DNA from: Trichosporon coremiiforme
Lineage: Eukaryota; Basidiomycota; Tremellomycetes; Trichosporonales; Trichosporonaceae
Reading direction: 5' to 3'
DNA length: 64,000 nt
Assembly: GCA_039545355.1 (NCBI GenBank)
Contig: BCJJ01000003.1
Location: 930,001 to 994,000 of the forward strand
Position 1 is the stretch's first letter. Each line of letters opens with the position of its first letter. Positions 50,001-60,379 of the stretch are shown here, one piece after another. The notes below the pieces were generated by a model, which saw only the letters and a program-made list of their open reading frames with translations, searched no databases and was not told where the DNA came from. The translations under genes were made by a program, and so were the position numbers.

Positions 50001-50641
50001 TCGCGGAAGAGTTCACCAGCCTTGATGAATAACGGTGCCCAGCCGCCACCCCAGGTCACGACGCCGTCGAGGATAACCGCCGGGTGGCGACGCGATCCAG
50101 ATCCGAGGCCGGTCGTCGGCGTACGCGCTCCGCTTGAGGGCGTGGTTCGTCCCAGTCCTATTCCACCACGGATGCCACGCCCTCGTCCTCGGAACTGCTC
50201 TCGTGGCCGGTCGGGCACGTCGCGCGACGTTTGCGGGCCGAAAGGCTCGACTTGGATTTCTGCCGTCAGCTGAAGAACATACTTGTATAGCTCTCCGATT
50301 CAGAGCGGCGCAGGCTGGCCCGGGAGAAGGGTGAAAGACTTTCCCAGAAACTGAAATCACTCACGCATTCGCTTGTAGTTATTGCTGCTCGCGTTGACTT
50401 TGTTATAGTCGAGGCCCATGTTGGAGTAGTCGGCTCCAAAGTGGCCGCCGCGGACTGTCCGGCCACCGCCGCGAGCAGCACCGCCTCCACGACCACCTCC
50501 TCGTCCTCCCCTGCCTCCTCCGCCTCCAAATCCTCCTCGTCCCCGGGATCCGCCTCGTCCGTGTCCTCGCTGGCCGCCGCGTCCCCGGGAAGGTCCTGGT
50601 GATCCTAGTCCCAGGAAGTCGTTGAAACTCTGTCTCGGCAT
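47081..50641 (-). CDS. SQS1: Sqs1-like protein with R3H and G-patch domains
   Basis: Six or more exons encoding roughly 950 aa. The N-terminus MPRQSFNDFLGLGSPG is followed by an RGG-rich segment. A middle exon adds the conserved ILDGVVTWGGGWAPLFIKAG block, typical of fungal Sqs1. A long acidic region follows (repeated ED/DD stretches; SRKEKKAAKRAKRASRKS). The R3H-like domain reads LPLPPMNKETRRKVHMLAEL, then YDLKSKSKGKGNSRFP. The terminal G-patch spans three exons: GEDNVGHRLLSMMG, then WSEGAAIGRAGGLDVP, then IAAIVKNTKSGLGA and a stop. Sqs1/Pfa1 activates the DEAH helicase Prp43 in ribosome biogenesis and spliceosome disassembly. The G-patch junction needs a long 286-nt intron (47502-47217). 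Internal exon limits are approximate. Confidence 0.88.
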
Positions 50642-51073
50642 CGTGTTCGTGTCGTCGTTGTCACAGACAATGCGTTGCCGAAATCAAATATGTGTGTTTC
50701 ACTTATACCGTACGTCGAAAAATGCTATGCGTGTAGGTATGTGTCGTTCTCAAGAGATGCAGAAACGAGGGCGGCAGATAAAGATTGCACTCGAACGTGT
50801 AGACCCTCCACCGGCGGCTCGGATCCGAGCGAAGTCAGTCTGACGCGCCACGTGCGTCTAAGTCACGTGCGCCCGTCGTCAGGTAGCAATCTTGTCAACG
50901 TCAGTGGCGTGTTCCGGCACTGCAATGCCTTCCCTCAGAATGTCATGACCGCGTGCAGTGACACATCCGCCGCTACACCTACGCCCATGCACTGGATCTC
51001 CTTGCATCATAATCACATCGCATCTCTCGATGACGCTATGGGACTCGCCCGATAGTTGTGTACTGTCGTACGC
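50642..51073. other. Intergenic region SQS1 promoter/NOT2 terminator
   Basis: About 430 nt; upstream region of SQS1 and 3' region of NOT2. No gene seen. Confidence 0.5.
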
Positions 51074-52793
51074 TTAGTGCGCAGCTTGCATGTTGGCGTG
51101 CTGCTGGGACTGCGCGTTTCCGATCGCGTTGCTGGCGCCGTTCGGCGAGCGCGTGTGCTGCTGCTCCTTGCGCGCAGCCCTCTCGGCCTGGACGATGGCG
51201 GCTGCCGGGCGCGTGGCCTCGAGCGTGCTGAGCTCGACGGTAAAGTCGCCGCCGGTGTCCTGGCGCGACCAGGTGGCGGGGTTGTACACGGTAAACGGTC
51301 CGCGGACGACAGACGGGTGGGAAGAAAGGTCCCCATGCAGGTCGATCTGAGACAGCGGTCCAGATGTGATCCACACACGCAGGTCGGTGCTGAAGCGCCA
51401 GCCGCGGTTGTACAGCTCGTCGGCAGCCATAAGCTGGACAATGTCCTGGGGGGCAGAGTAGAAGATGTAGAACAACGTCTCCTCGGCGAAGTTGGGCAGC
51501 TTGGACTCGACCGGGGGCGGGACGACGTGGTAGCAGCTCGGGATCACGAACATGTCCTCAATCTGCGGGGGATGTTGCATCGATGTCGGATCCACCCATG
51601 GCGTAACGAACGTAGAGTACAGCGGGTCGCTGCTCTGGATGTCCATGCCAAGCTCCTGGAGGTCCTCGCCGAACATGAGCATGCCTCGGTCGCCCTTGCC
51701 CATCTGTGTCCGGATTTCGTACAGGAGGGCCTTCAATCCCCACTTATCCACAGGTGAGGAGAGGATCTGCTGCACAGGTCGTACTAGAGGCTCGTTCTGG
51801 CGCGATGGCGACTGTCTCGTCCATGACTCCGTCGTTGACGGTGGCCGGGCGGTAGCTGCTCCCATTTGCGGATTGGACGACGTCGCGGTGTTGGACTGAG
51901 AACTCGGTGGTCCGTTCAGGTGTGACTGAGGGGAACCCGGCTGGTTCTGCCCCGGTCCGCCCATCTTAAGCATGTTGACCATCTGGAGTCAGAGACGCTC
52001 GACAGACGTCATTGAACTAGCTCACCCGTTGCCCCTTTTCTCCCAGCGCGGGGAAGTCGTCTCGTAACCCCTCGCCCGAGACACCGTTGGGCTGAGCAGA
52101 GGACGATCCAGGTCCAGCCAGTCCGGGGGGCGGCGGCGGGGCACCAAGGCCCTGCTCCATGTGCTGCTGCATGAACATTTGATGAAGGTTGGCGTCGTTG
52201 CTGCCGCTCTGCGACTGGGACTGCGCAGCATATGAGGAATTCGTATTTCCATGCTGGCTGTGACCGTGGCTCTGGTTCATTGATCCCAACGCTGGGAAAT
52301 CATTCGGGTCAGCTGCTGTCAGCACACACGCAGGCCACTCCCTGCTGGCGGGACAGCGAAACACAAAACGGGGGTGTCAACATCATCCACTCCTCACTCC
52401 CACTCGGTTCTTTTTGTGAGGACACAACATCTTCCAGCGTTCCAGTGTATCGCCACCGCCGATTCGACACCTACTCGCAGCTCTTCCGCCGAATCCCGGA
52501 GGTCCAGCGCGACCTAATCCTGAGCTTGGCGGGAAGTTGCCTTGCAGACCCTGTTGTTGACCCATGATTCCCCCGCGACCGCCCTGTCCAGAGCCGGCCG
52601 CGCCGCCGTGTCCAGCAGCGGCGTAGTACATGCCGTTGGCTCCACTCGGTTGGGAAGGTGGTGCGCCGGTTGCTGATCGGTAACCAGCGGGTAGCCCTGT
52701 CTGTCGTGGTTGTCCTGGCACGCGTCAGCAAGTGCTCTCTGCCGAGCTCTGATTGCCCAGCGGCCGCCAATAATCACCTCCTTGCCTATTCAT
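51074..52793 (-). CDS. NOT2: CCR4-NOT complex subunit Not2/Cdc36
   Basis: Four or so exons; the first is 16 nt (MNRQG plus one base). The N-terminus is Q/G-rich (RQTGLPAGYRS, GRGGIMGQQQGLQGN). Two NOT2-type motifs follow, NDFPALGS and DDFPALGEKG. The C-terminal NOT box is clear: VDKWGLKALLYEIRTQMG, then MFGEDLQELGMDIQSSDPLY, FVTPWVDP, CYHVVPPPVES and FSEETLFYIFY-like FAEETLFYIFYSAPQD, then LYNRGWRFSTDLRVWIT and GPFTVYNPATW. Not2 binds Not1 and Not5/3 to scaffold the deadenylase and to regulate transcription. A Q/A-rich tail extends past the NOT box. The start with a tiny first exon is supported by frame restoration with the downstream GQPRQTGL. Confidence 0.94.
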
Positions 52794-54149
52794 AGGGGCT
52801 GATCGGTCGGATAGGCGGGGTCAAGAGGTCGAATGTGTCGTAGGGATCGAGGCAAGTGCCAAGTAGGACAAAGTGGAGGGGGTGAAGAAGGCGGGAATCA
52901 GGTGTCAGCACACTGTCAAGCGTCGCAACGGCGTCGGATTTCCGGTGCTTGGGAGTCGCGGCTCACTTGGTTCGGTGGAACGCCGATGAGAGTGTGGTTG
53001 TTGCTGATCGAGTGCCGACTGTGAGGTCGCTACCGGTAGGGTGGTGGTTACTGGTTCTCGTTGTCGATGTCCCCCTGAGTGGACAAGCTCACCACCCTCA
53101 TCACCACCACCCCACGGAGTTTCGGCGTTTTACCCCGGTGGCATGCACCGCCGTGTCGCCACTCAACACCTCGAACTCGATTTCGTGCATCGCGATCGAT
53201 CGTCTCGAAGCAGCATCGACGCCGTGCATCCTTGCATCGAAGACAACATCCTTCTAGACTGATTCTATTCCTGTCACGATGATGCTGTGTGGATTGGGTC
53301 CCGGAAACCGAGTGTTTGGTCCTGCGCCTAAACCGCCTGTCCGCAAGGTCTCAACTGTATTCCCTCAAACTCAAAGACAAGCCTACACGTACCTCGCGCC
53401 TCCTCTTTCGCCCCCGACAGTCGACTGACCACTGAAGTTGTCCTGCGTTCTGATCGGAGAAACCACTTAGCACTCTCGCGATCTACTGACTATACATTCA
53501 AGCTATCGCAGCTGACAACAGCCGAAGACTTATGGCGTATGGCAATATGTTTACTCCTGTTCGATTTCTCCTCCCTTTACGCATGGGCTCGCCTAGCCCA
53601 TGTAACGAGCATGGAAAGGTACCAAGTCCGGACGATAAGCTGTTAAGTAATCTGACAACCAAACCCCGGCACAACGCCAGTTAGGTGTGCTCGACGAGGG
53701 CATGGTTGTTCCGACCACCCTGTTGTTTACAAAATGCATGTGCTTGCGAAGACCATATGAAGATGCAGTCCGCGCGCTAAGTGACAACGATGAGAGTGAT
53801 ACGGTGAATATGTCCGGAAGCCGGCTTCCAGCAGTCCATTGCCATCGAGCTTCAACAACGTCTTTCGTAATTCCACCGGCCGCGGAGGAGCCAGACAGCC
53901 TCTGCCGTTCTTAGGTAAAGGCGAGCCGATGAAAGTCCCGAAGACGGCTGCGAGATCGCTCTAGTCCTCCCGGAGGTGCGTCGCAGCAACGACGTCCATC
54001 TGCTCTGTCTCAGTATGGCGCGATGTCGCACGTGACAGCCGTCTGTGTACAGGCGACCCCGCACGGAGCGAGTTCGAAACGATGTACGTGTGCCCACTCG
54101 ATGGTGCAACGATGCACCGCTTCCCATCGATCCCATCCGTGCGCCGCGG
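52794..54149. other. Gene-poor region upstream of NOT2
   Basis: About 1.36 kb. Short open frames on both strands lack domains, splice structure or codon bias consistent with neighbours. The left part is the NOT2 promoter. Confidence 0.45.
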
Positions 54150-54470
54150 CTAAGCAGCATCGTTGCCGTACCAGTCCTGGTCCTCCGGCGGGTCGGTAGT
54201 CCAGCTCCATTGTCCCCACAGCGCCTGGGGATGCGCGTCGCGGTGCCAGTCCATGAGCATATTGGCGAGCCAGTCCGCATAACGGACCGAGACCTCGTTC
54301 AGGAATATCGTGAACTCGATGTGGTCTCGCTCCGTCACGTTCCATGACAGCTGGGGTTTGTAGTCGGTCAGCTCGAGGACCTTCTCGGCGCATTGGCCGC
54401 AGTAGCCCTCCGCAACCGTCTCAGGCATCAAGCCGTGATAGGTCAGGATGAGGCTGACTTTGGCCGGCAT
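54150..54470 (-). CDS. Hypothetical small protein A (106 aa), paralogue of 54822-55139
   Basis: Intronless frame of 106 aa. I recognise no known family. The start reads MPAKVSLILTYHGLMPE, a predicted strand then turn. A helix follows (AEGYCGQCAEKVLEL), then a strand pair (LSWNVTERDHIEFTIFLN), then a second helix (VRYADWLANMLMDW). The tail has GQWSWTTDP. It shares with the next frame the pattern V-x-LT-x-H-x2-MP near the start, L-x-W-x3-T in the middle, M-x-W after the second helix and W-x-WT-x2-P near the end, at nearly equal length. No signal peptide. This supports a real lineage-specific gene pair, function unknown. Confidence 0.55.
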   Translation of the reverse strand: MPAKVSLILTYHGLMPETVAEGYCGQCAEKVLELTDYKPQLSWNVTERDHIEFTIFLNEVSVRYADWLANMLMDWHRDAHPQALWGQWSWTTDPPEDQDWYGNDAA

Positions 54471-54821
54471 CGTGAAGAAGAGAAACGAGGTATCGAGGCG
54501 GAGAAGAAGGGTATGCCGAGGACGTGGGTGAGTGGAGAAAGAGAAGACACGCACGAAAACAGAGATCGAGCCCATTCAGACCAGCGTGCGTCATCGCTGA
54601 CTCTGCCCAGCGCTCAGTTGCAGGAGTTTATCCGGCGATCTTCGAAATTTACCGATCTCCGAGGCATATCTTACTGTCCATCCACAATCTCTGGCCCTCA
54701 CCGAACTCAAGAAGGAATGCGTCTGCAGCAGGGTTGTACCGTTACTGAGTCTGTCATCATTGCACGTAACGATACAGAGTGGCGAAGCTTATCCATCCCA
54801 TTCTACAAAACGATGTCTATG

Positions 54822-55139
54822 CTACGTGAATGTCATGAGCTTGGAGACATTGTGTTCGGACGGGAAGCACGTCCATGTCCAGTCCCTGTATCCAGCGAAC
54901 GGCGAGACCGGGAGCCAGTTCATGAAGTTCTGGCCGAGGACCATGCATGATTGGGCGTTGGCGCGTGTCATGTAGACCGAGAAAACCTGGCCGTCCGGCG
55001 TCCTGCACCAGTCCAGCTCGTCACTGTGCAGTGGTGCGCCCCATTCCCGCAATGCTGGGTACAGCGCTCGCATGAACGGACCTGCGAGCCTGTCGGGCAT
55101 CGGGTCGTGGCACGTCAGGGCGACTGTCATGAGGGACAT
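54822..55139 (-). CDS. Hypothetical small protein B (105 aa), paralogue of 54150-54470
   Basis: Intronless frame of 105 aa, same strand as small protein A and about 350 nt upstream of it. It starts MSLMTVALTCHDPMPDRLAG, with a helix (FMRALYPALREWG), then a strand pair (ELDWCRTPDGQVFSVYMT), a helix region (CMVLGQNFMNW) and RDWTWTCFP near the end. Spacing of the shared residues with protein A is close to constant. No known domain recognised. The tandem arrangement suggests a local duplication. Confidence 0.55.
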   Translation of the reverse strand: MSLMTVALTCHDPMPDRLAGPFMRALYPALREWGAPLHSDELDWCRTPDGQVFSVYMTRANAQSCMVLGQNFMNWLPVSPFAGYRDWTWTCFPSEHNVSKLMTFT

Positions 55140-55906
55140 GGCCGGCAGATATTGGCTGATGTTGGAAAATGGTTGGCGAGCAGGGAAGTGGATCAGCGTC
55201 GACGACTTTTATGGCATCCATGAAGACTGCGTGAAGAAGATATGACTGCGCGAAGATAAGTCAAGCAGTTAACTGCACACGTGAAAGACATGCCGTTCAC
55301 TCCTTCAAGATGCGACCAGCTGTCTTCGAGCGTGAGAGCAGATGTTTGCCACGAGGAATGCCTCGTGCATCCAGCGACATGGAAGACATTCCATTTGGGA
55401 AACAGTTCCGGAAGCTCCCACCTGAACAATCTCGATACCAGGCTTCCGTTCCCCGTCTCCATCCCCCGCATCTCCGAGCACGCCAGCCCCGGCCCTCTCT
55501 GACAAGTTCGGAATGGCGAAGGATGAGTCGATCGACCTCCACTCCACCTCCGAGTCGATCGTCCCTGAACTGTTCCGGCCAGTTGCGACAACGATGTCGC
55601 AATTTCGGACCACATCGAGTCACCACATGTCCGAGAGGCACGCGCGCGGGGTCCCACCCTTTCTCCCATGGAATGATGTTCCAACGGGCATCGCCCCGTT
55701 GTCCTATTAAACAACATACGAAGCACTGGAGAGAAGAAGACGAGCTTTGCAGACGTTGAGTCGGAGGATGAATCGAAGTCTTGGCATCGAGGTTTACACG
55801 ACTAACCCCGGTCTCTTGCCGGCGGACCATGTCCGGGGCGGGCCACGGCGTCGAGTAGAAACCCAGCTAATGCCCGAGATAAACCGCCTGCAACCGTGAC
55901 GCCAGG
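55140..55906. other. Region with three overlapping minus-strand open frames, unresolved
   Basis: All three minus-strand frames stay open for 100 codons or more between about 55193 and 55830. One of them (55305-55613) includes the stretch SEVEWRSIDSSFAIPN, which is reminiscent of the start of fungal BTB/POZ-like proteins, and another includes RWELPELFPKWNVFHVAG. I could not choose a frame or find a spliced model. A gene, a decayed gene or chance open frames are all possible. Confidence 0.3.
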
Positions 55907-55913
55907 TATAAAG
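55907..55913 (+). promoter_or_regulatory. TATA box of the MFS monocarboxylate-type transporter
   Basis: TATAAAG located 76 nt before the start codon at 55983, an ideal distance for a short 5' UTR. Confidence 0.7.
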
Positions 55914-55982
55914 TGGGCCGAACGGATCCACCTTTTTGCCTCCCTCGTGTAAAACTCCAGTTCTCTCCATTCCTGCTGCACG

Positions 55983-57721
55983 ATGCACAGACCAGAACAC
56001 AACGCGACTGACGACATGGCTGCGAGGCCGAGCCTCTCGGCCAGCACGACGAGCACGCACCACGACGAGCACGCCCACCACCTCCCCTCCCACCACCACT
56101 CGCACACCCCGCACGAGCCCGAAGAGGATCTCGAATACATTCAGCATATGCCGCCGCGGCTGAGGACGAGCGTCGACTCGGAGCTCGCCTTCGAGTACGC
56201 CGAGGCCGCTGGTGCCAAGGAAGGCGACGACAAGCTTGACAAGCTGGAGAAGTTTGTCGAAAAGGAACCTCCGATCACGAGTGGAGCCAAGCCGCCGAAA
56301 CCCCTCGTCGACATTCTCGAGCCTGCCCCGGTCGCGCCGCTCGAGCGTATCGCCTCAGTGGGGCCTCCGCCCGACGGTGGCCTTCGCGCATGGCTTGTCG
56401 TCATGGGCTCCGCGTTCAGCATGTTCTGCGTGAATGGCTTCGTAACGGGAACGGGACAGTTCCAGTCGTACTACCTCAACCACCAGCTTAGCTCCTACTC
56501 GCCCGCCAAGGTCGCGTAAGTCCTCCTTGCTTGCACTCACTGACGGCCAGGTGGCTTGCGTCTGTCCAGATCACGATCACATTTGGCCTCGCCGTCATCT
56601 CTGGCGCCATGTTCGACGCATACACTGCGCGACCCCTTGTGATCATCTCGGCGCTGGGCCAGTTTGGCTCTCTCGTTGCCATTGCTTGTGAGTACCCTCT
56701 CGAGGAGGACGTGGCTGACGTCAGTCTCAAAGAAGTACTATCAGTTCCTCCTATCGCACGCGGCTTTCGGCGTCGCCGGTGCAATCATTTACTCGCCGGC
56801 GTCGGGCATTGCGGCGCATTGGTTCCTCCGCAGACGCGGCACCGCCGTCGCCGTCATCATGTCCGGCGGCGGTCTCGGCGGTGTGATCTACCCTATCCTT
56901 GTGAAGAACCTGACCGACCGGTTTGGTGAGTAAACCCCACCACCCGAAGTTATCTCGAAGGCTAACGTCCAGCTTGGCGCGACGCGATCCTGATCCTGGC
57001 CGGCATCCACTTCTGCCTGATGCTCCCTCCCTGCCTGTTCATGAAGAAGCGGTTGCCGAACCGCCCGCCCGTGCCGATTCGCGCGCTCGCTCGGCCCTGG
57101 AAGGATATCCGCTACTGCTTCCTGGTACTAGGCCAGTGCATCTCGAATATGGTCGTGTTCTCGCCCTACTTCAACGCGGGACTGTATGCGAACTCGAACG
57201 GCGCCAACGCCACCATCGTAGGTTACGCAGTGACCATCCTGCAGTCAGGCAATGTCGTCGGCCGTCTCTCGTCTGGTCCCCTGGCGGACCGTTTCGGGAC
57301 GTGGCTCATGTACGTCGCCTCAGCCGCCGGCTGTGCTGTGGCGCTGTTTGCGTTCTGGATTGCGCGCATGAACGAGGGCGCCACCGTTGCCGGACTCGTG
57401 ATCTACGGCATGGTCAGCGGCGCTCAGCTGACGCTCCCGCCCGCTGTGATTGCGACGATCTCGCCCGCCCACGAAATCGGAATGCGCGTCGGTATGCTCT
57501 GGACCACGCTCGCCATCCCCATGCTCGTCGGGCCCGTCATCACGGGAGAGCTCATCTCCGCCGCGGGCAGGACCTACAAGTGGGCTGGGCTTTGGAACGC
57601 GCTCATGTTCTGCATCGCGGCCAGCTTGCTCAACCTCCCCGGTATCCTGAAGTGGTTCAGGGAACGCAAGGCGCGCAAGGCGGGCTCGGAGGGGGAAAGC
57701 ACCGAACCCGAGACGGCGTAA
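55983..57721 (+). CDS. MFS transporter, monocarboxylate porter (MCT/MCH) family
   Basis: Four exons (55983-56515, 56551-56687, 56725-56925, 56973-57721) total 1620 nt, 539 aa. The first 120 residues are a cytosolic His/Ser/acid-rich tail. The MCT signature PPPDGGLRAWLVVMGSAFS at the first transmembrane segment is diagnostic ([D/E]G-G-x-x-[G/A]W). GVAGAIIYSPASGIAAHWF and RRRGTAVAVIMSGGGLGGV match the family loop 4-5 motif, and LSSGPLADRFGTWLMYV lies in the second half. About 12 hydrophobic segments. Fungal members carry monocarboxylates, riboflavin or other small substrates; which one is unknown. An internal ATG at 56016 could also be used. Confidence 0.93.
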
Positions 57722-57995
57722 GGAGACTGGAAGATAGAGAGAGGACGGGCAAGTGGAGAGAAGTTAGAGTGAAAGAGGACGATCCAAGTAACGAAACCAC
57801 AAGGGATACCGGAATTATAATCACCAGCATCAACATCGACATCAAACATCATTAACACGGCGCACGGACAGTATGTACAGTAGCTCCTCAATGTGTGCAT
57901 GTATGACAAGTATCCGCGAACCTTCATCTCTGCGTGGCCAGTGCACCAATATCCTGGCGTATGCGGCTGCATCATATCTGGCATCGGGTTCTTTG
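57722..57995. other. Convergent intergenic region downstream of the MCT gene
   Basis: 274 nt; the 3' region of the MCT-type gene facing the next minus-strand frame. Nothing else seen. Confidence 0.5.
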
Positions 57996-58602
57996 TTATG
58001 TACTTCCTTTGGGCTGAGTGCGCGGCCCTCTTGCGCCCAGCTCGAACTCCACCAGCTCGGACCCTCTCAACGTCATGAACCTGATCTCGCCGGTCAACTT
58101 TCGTAGAGCTTCGTCGCTCTCAGCACAGAACATGCGCGTGTAGTGCGTGTCCGCATTGGTGTATTCTTCAGCGCCCCCGTGAATCACCTCGCGTACGAGC
58201 GCCCGTACACCTCCTTCCGCTCCAGGTAGAGCAACGCGTGGCACGCTTTCCAGTCCAACAAATGTGACCGAGTACGGCCACTTGTTGCCCATGAACAGAT
58301 CCTGGAGCAAGTGCACGAAGGCATGCAGGGCAAGGGGGAAGGGGGCACCGGCAGTTGAGCCCGCAGGTCCATTGCGGCATCACAGATGGGTCGCACTCAA
58401 TTTCCTCCGTTTCTTGCGACGAGAGCGGCGTAAAGAGGACCGTAGACGCATAGACCTGGTAGTGTCCCCACCCGGGGAGATCAAGCACCATGCGCCGGGA
58501 CGGTGCCGGGTGTCTCGGGTCATAGAGTACAGACATGATCAGGTTCGGCACGCTCCCGACCGCGTAGAGTTCACCAGAGACTTGGCTTATTGACTTGACC
58601 AC
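57996..58602 (-). CDS. Hypothetical protein (about 174 aa), one inferred intron
   Basis: No known family recognised. Two open segments (58602-58384 and 58301-57996) join in phase across an inferred 82-nt intron (GTGATG donor, CTCCAG acceptor), giving 525 nt. The second exon has a strand-helix-strand-helix look: KWPYSVTFVGLES, then VRALVREVIHG, HYTRMFCAES and EALRKLTGEIRFM. This resembles the layout of the other small proteins nearby. The donor is weak, so two separate short proteins or a different start (58540 region, MSVLYDPRH) are possible. Confidence 0.4.
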
Positions 58603-59089
58603 CCTCCTCTGATGGCTATCTGCCTCTTCTCTCCTTCCGTCCTCTCATCTATCACTGTGGGCTTCTCGGTCCACATCAAGCATGTCAGCCCAACTCCTGA
58701 GCTAACATTGTGGACCCGTTGCGCTTACCACTCCGTGCTAGTTCGTGCTAATTGCGCCTCTTCATCCCCCACACCCCACAACGCTCCAGTCCCCCGATCA
58801 TCTCTCCTCGTCCCCGGCCAGACTCCAATACTCCAATCCTGCCGCCTCAGTTTCCTCCCTTGTGCCTCCCAACTCCGTTCCCTCTTAGCGCTCTTAACCG
58901 ACCGTGCCCACTCGAAGGGTGAGTGTGTGGCAGCTGGACCTGGAACCGAGGCTTGGCTGAGGAAATCGAACCGATCCGGAGTTGCCGCAGACGCTGATAT
59001 TCAGACGGGAGGGGAGGGCATGGGTCTGCACCAGGGTCGTGATAGAGGGCAGCGAGACGTGAGCTCGAGGGGAAGGAGGGCGTGAAGGG

Positions 59090-59302
59090 CTATTTTGAAC
59101 TGGGTTGAGCTTTACTGTTGGGCTTAGGATTAGGCTTCTCGGGCTGGCAGATGAGTTGTGGCCCTTGCTCCTGCGTCAAAGTGAGACGGTAGCGATGGTG
59201 TGGACCAGCTGAAGATGTTGAAGACTGAGGGACGAGGGTGAGCTGATCGGTAGCGTGAGATGCGAAGGTATTGTCGACATCGGTGAGGGCTACAACAGAC
59301 AT
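59090..59302 (-). CDS. Marginal small open frame, 70 aa
   Basis: Starts MSVVALTDVDNTF and ends with a proline/lysine-rich tail. GC at third positions is high, as in neighbouring real genes, and a central YRLTLTQEQGPQLIC could form a strand pair. There is no homology I can name. It may be non-coding. Confidence 0.22.
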   Translation of the reverse strand: MSVVALTDVDNTFASHATDQLTLVPQSSTSSAGPHHRYRLTLTQEQGPQLICQPEKPNPKPNSKAQPSSK

Positions 59303-59704
59303 ACAGATACGACCAGTCGTGTGCCGTCTGTGGTCGTCAGTGCACACCGGCGACCTGGCCGCCAGTGAGCCATCTGTTCGAGCCCTATCCGATGCAGTGC
59401 AATCATGCAGTCACGAGCGCCCAACCCCGGCCCTCATCGCGACCGCTACTCTGAGGCCGACCAGAGGCCGTGCGTGAGTCCGTGTGTAGCGGTGAGACGC
59501 CATCCGGCACTCAACACCGGACGGGCGCCGCTACGCCTCACATCCATATGCCTCCACATATGCTTGGCACGACCTCCCCTTGCGGAAACGACACATTATA
59601 GCGTGCACGGGGTTGACGTTTCATTCCTCATCATGTAGAGTATGTAGAAAGAGCACTACTCACAGACAGTCACTATGGCTGAACTAGGCATATTCAGAGA
59701 ATAG

Positions 59705-59740
59705 ATGGCAGGCATGGCAGGCATGCCAGGCATGGCATGC
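59705..59740. repeat. Short tandem repeat, GGCAGGCAT-like units
   Basis: Four slightly varying copies of a 9-10 nt unit built on GGCAGGCAT / GCCAGGCAT. Confidence 0.75.
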
Positions 59741-60160
59741 ACGACGCGCGGACCGGTCGCCGGTGGCCGGGAGACGAGTGCCGAGGCTTCCCAGTGGCCG
59801 GCCAGCCAACTATTGTTTTGGTGGCGTCGGGACGATGACGAGTGTCCGCGCGCAACTTCGCGCGAAGCGCGCTTCGCGTCAAACTTCTTTGCTCACGACC
59901 ATGCAAGTGCTTCTTCGCTTCTCTCTTATGCACCCCGTCTCTCGCTGCTTCTCTCGCCCTTCGGACCATCATACCCTCATTCTCATACTTTTCATACCCA
60001 GTTCTCACCGTTCTCGGCGCTCTTATACTCCGCCTCGTCCCAGCAGGAAACAGCATAACGCCCACACAAGCGCGTCACCGCCGCCATCCCTGCAAGCTCA
60101 CGCGCCGAACCAAAGGCGCGAGTCTACCGCCGCGGCACGCTGCCCGCCGCGCCCGACAGC

Positions 60161-60379
60161 ATGCTGGCCATGTTCACATACGTCCTGCCGTACCACCTCA
60201 CTTCCTCCGAATGGGAAGAACTGCGAAGCGTCATAGCGGCGACAATACCGGAGGGAACGGCATATGAACTCTGGGCCCACGCTGATACGTTCGGGACGGA
60301 GGTGACAGTTAGAGTGGAGTGTGGGGAGGGCGCGGACGGCCTGAATTTGAGAATAAGGGAGGCGATTGTTAACTGCTAG
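60161..60379 (+). CDS. Hypothetical small protein E (72 aa)
   Basis: Intronless 72-aa frame, family unknown. The layout is a strand (MFTYVLPYHLT), a helix (SEWEELRSVIAATI), a strand pair (YELWAHADTFGTEVTVRVE) and a second helix (DGLNLRIREAIV). It aligns by eye with the 61577 frame: aromatic plus P near the start, W-x2-LRS-x-I in the helix, and the G-T-x-VTV strand after it. No signal peptide or membrane segment. Confidence 0.5.
   Translation: MLAMFTYVLPYHLTSSEWEELRSVIAATIPEGTAYELWAHADTFGTEVTVRVECGEGADGLNLRIREAIVNC

Larger units (their letters stand above)
58603..60160. other. Gene-poor region with short repeats
   Basis: About 1.56 kb. It contains one marginal frame (59090-59302, listed separately), a short tandem repeat (59705-59740) and an imperfect inverted repeat around 59857-59880 built from CGCGAAGCGCGCTTCGCG. 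Longer plus-strand frames at 58612-59085 and 59763-60236 are serine/proline/arginine-rich without motifs and are not called. Confidence 0.45.
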
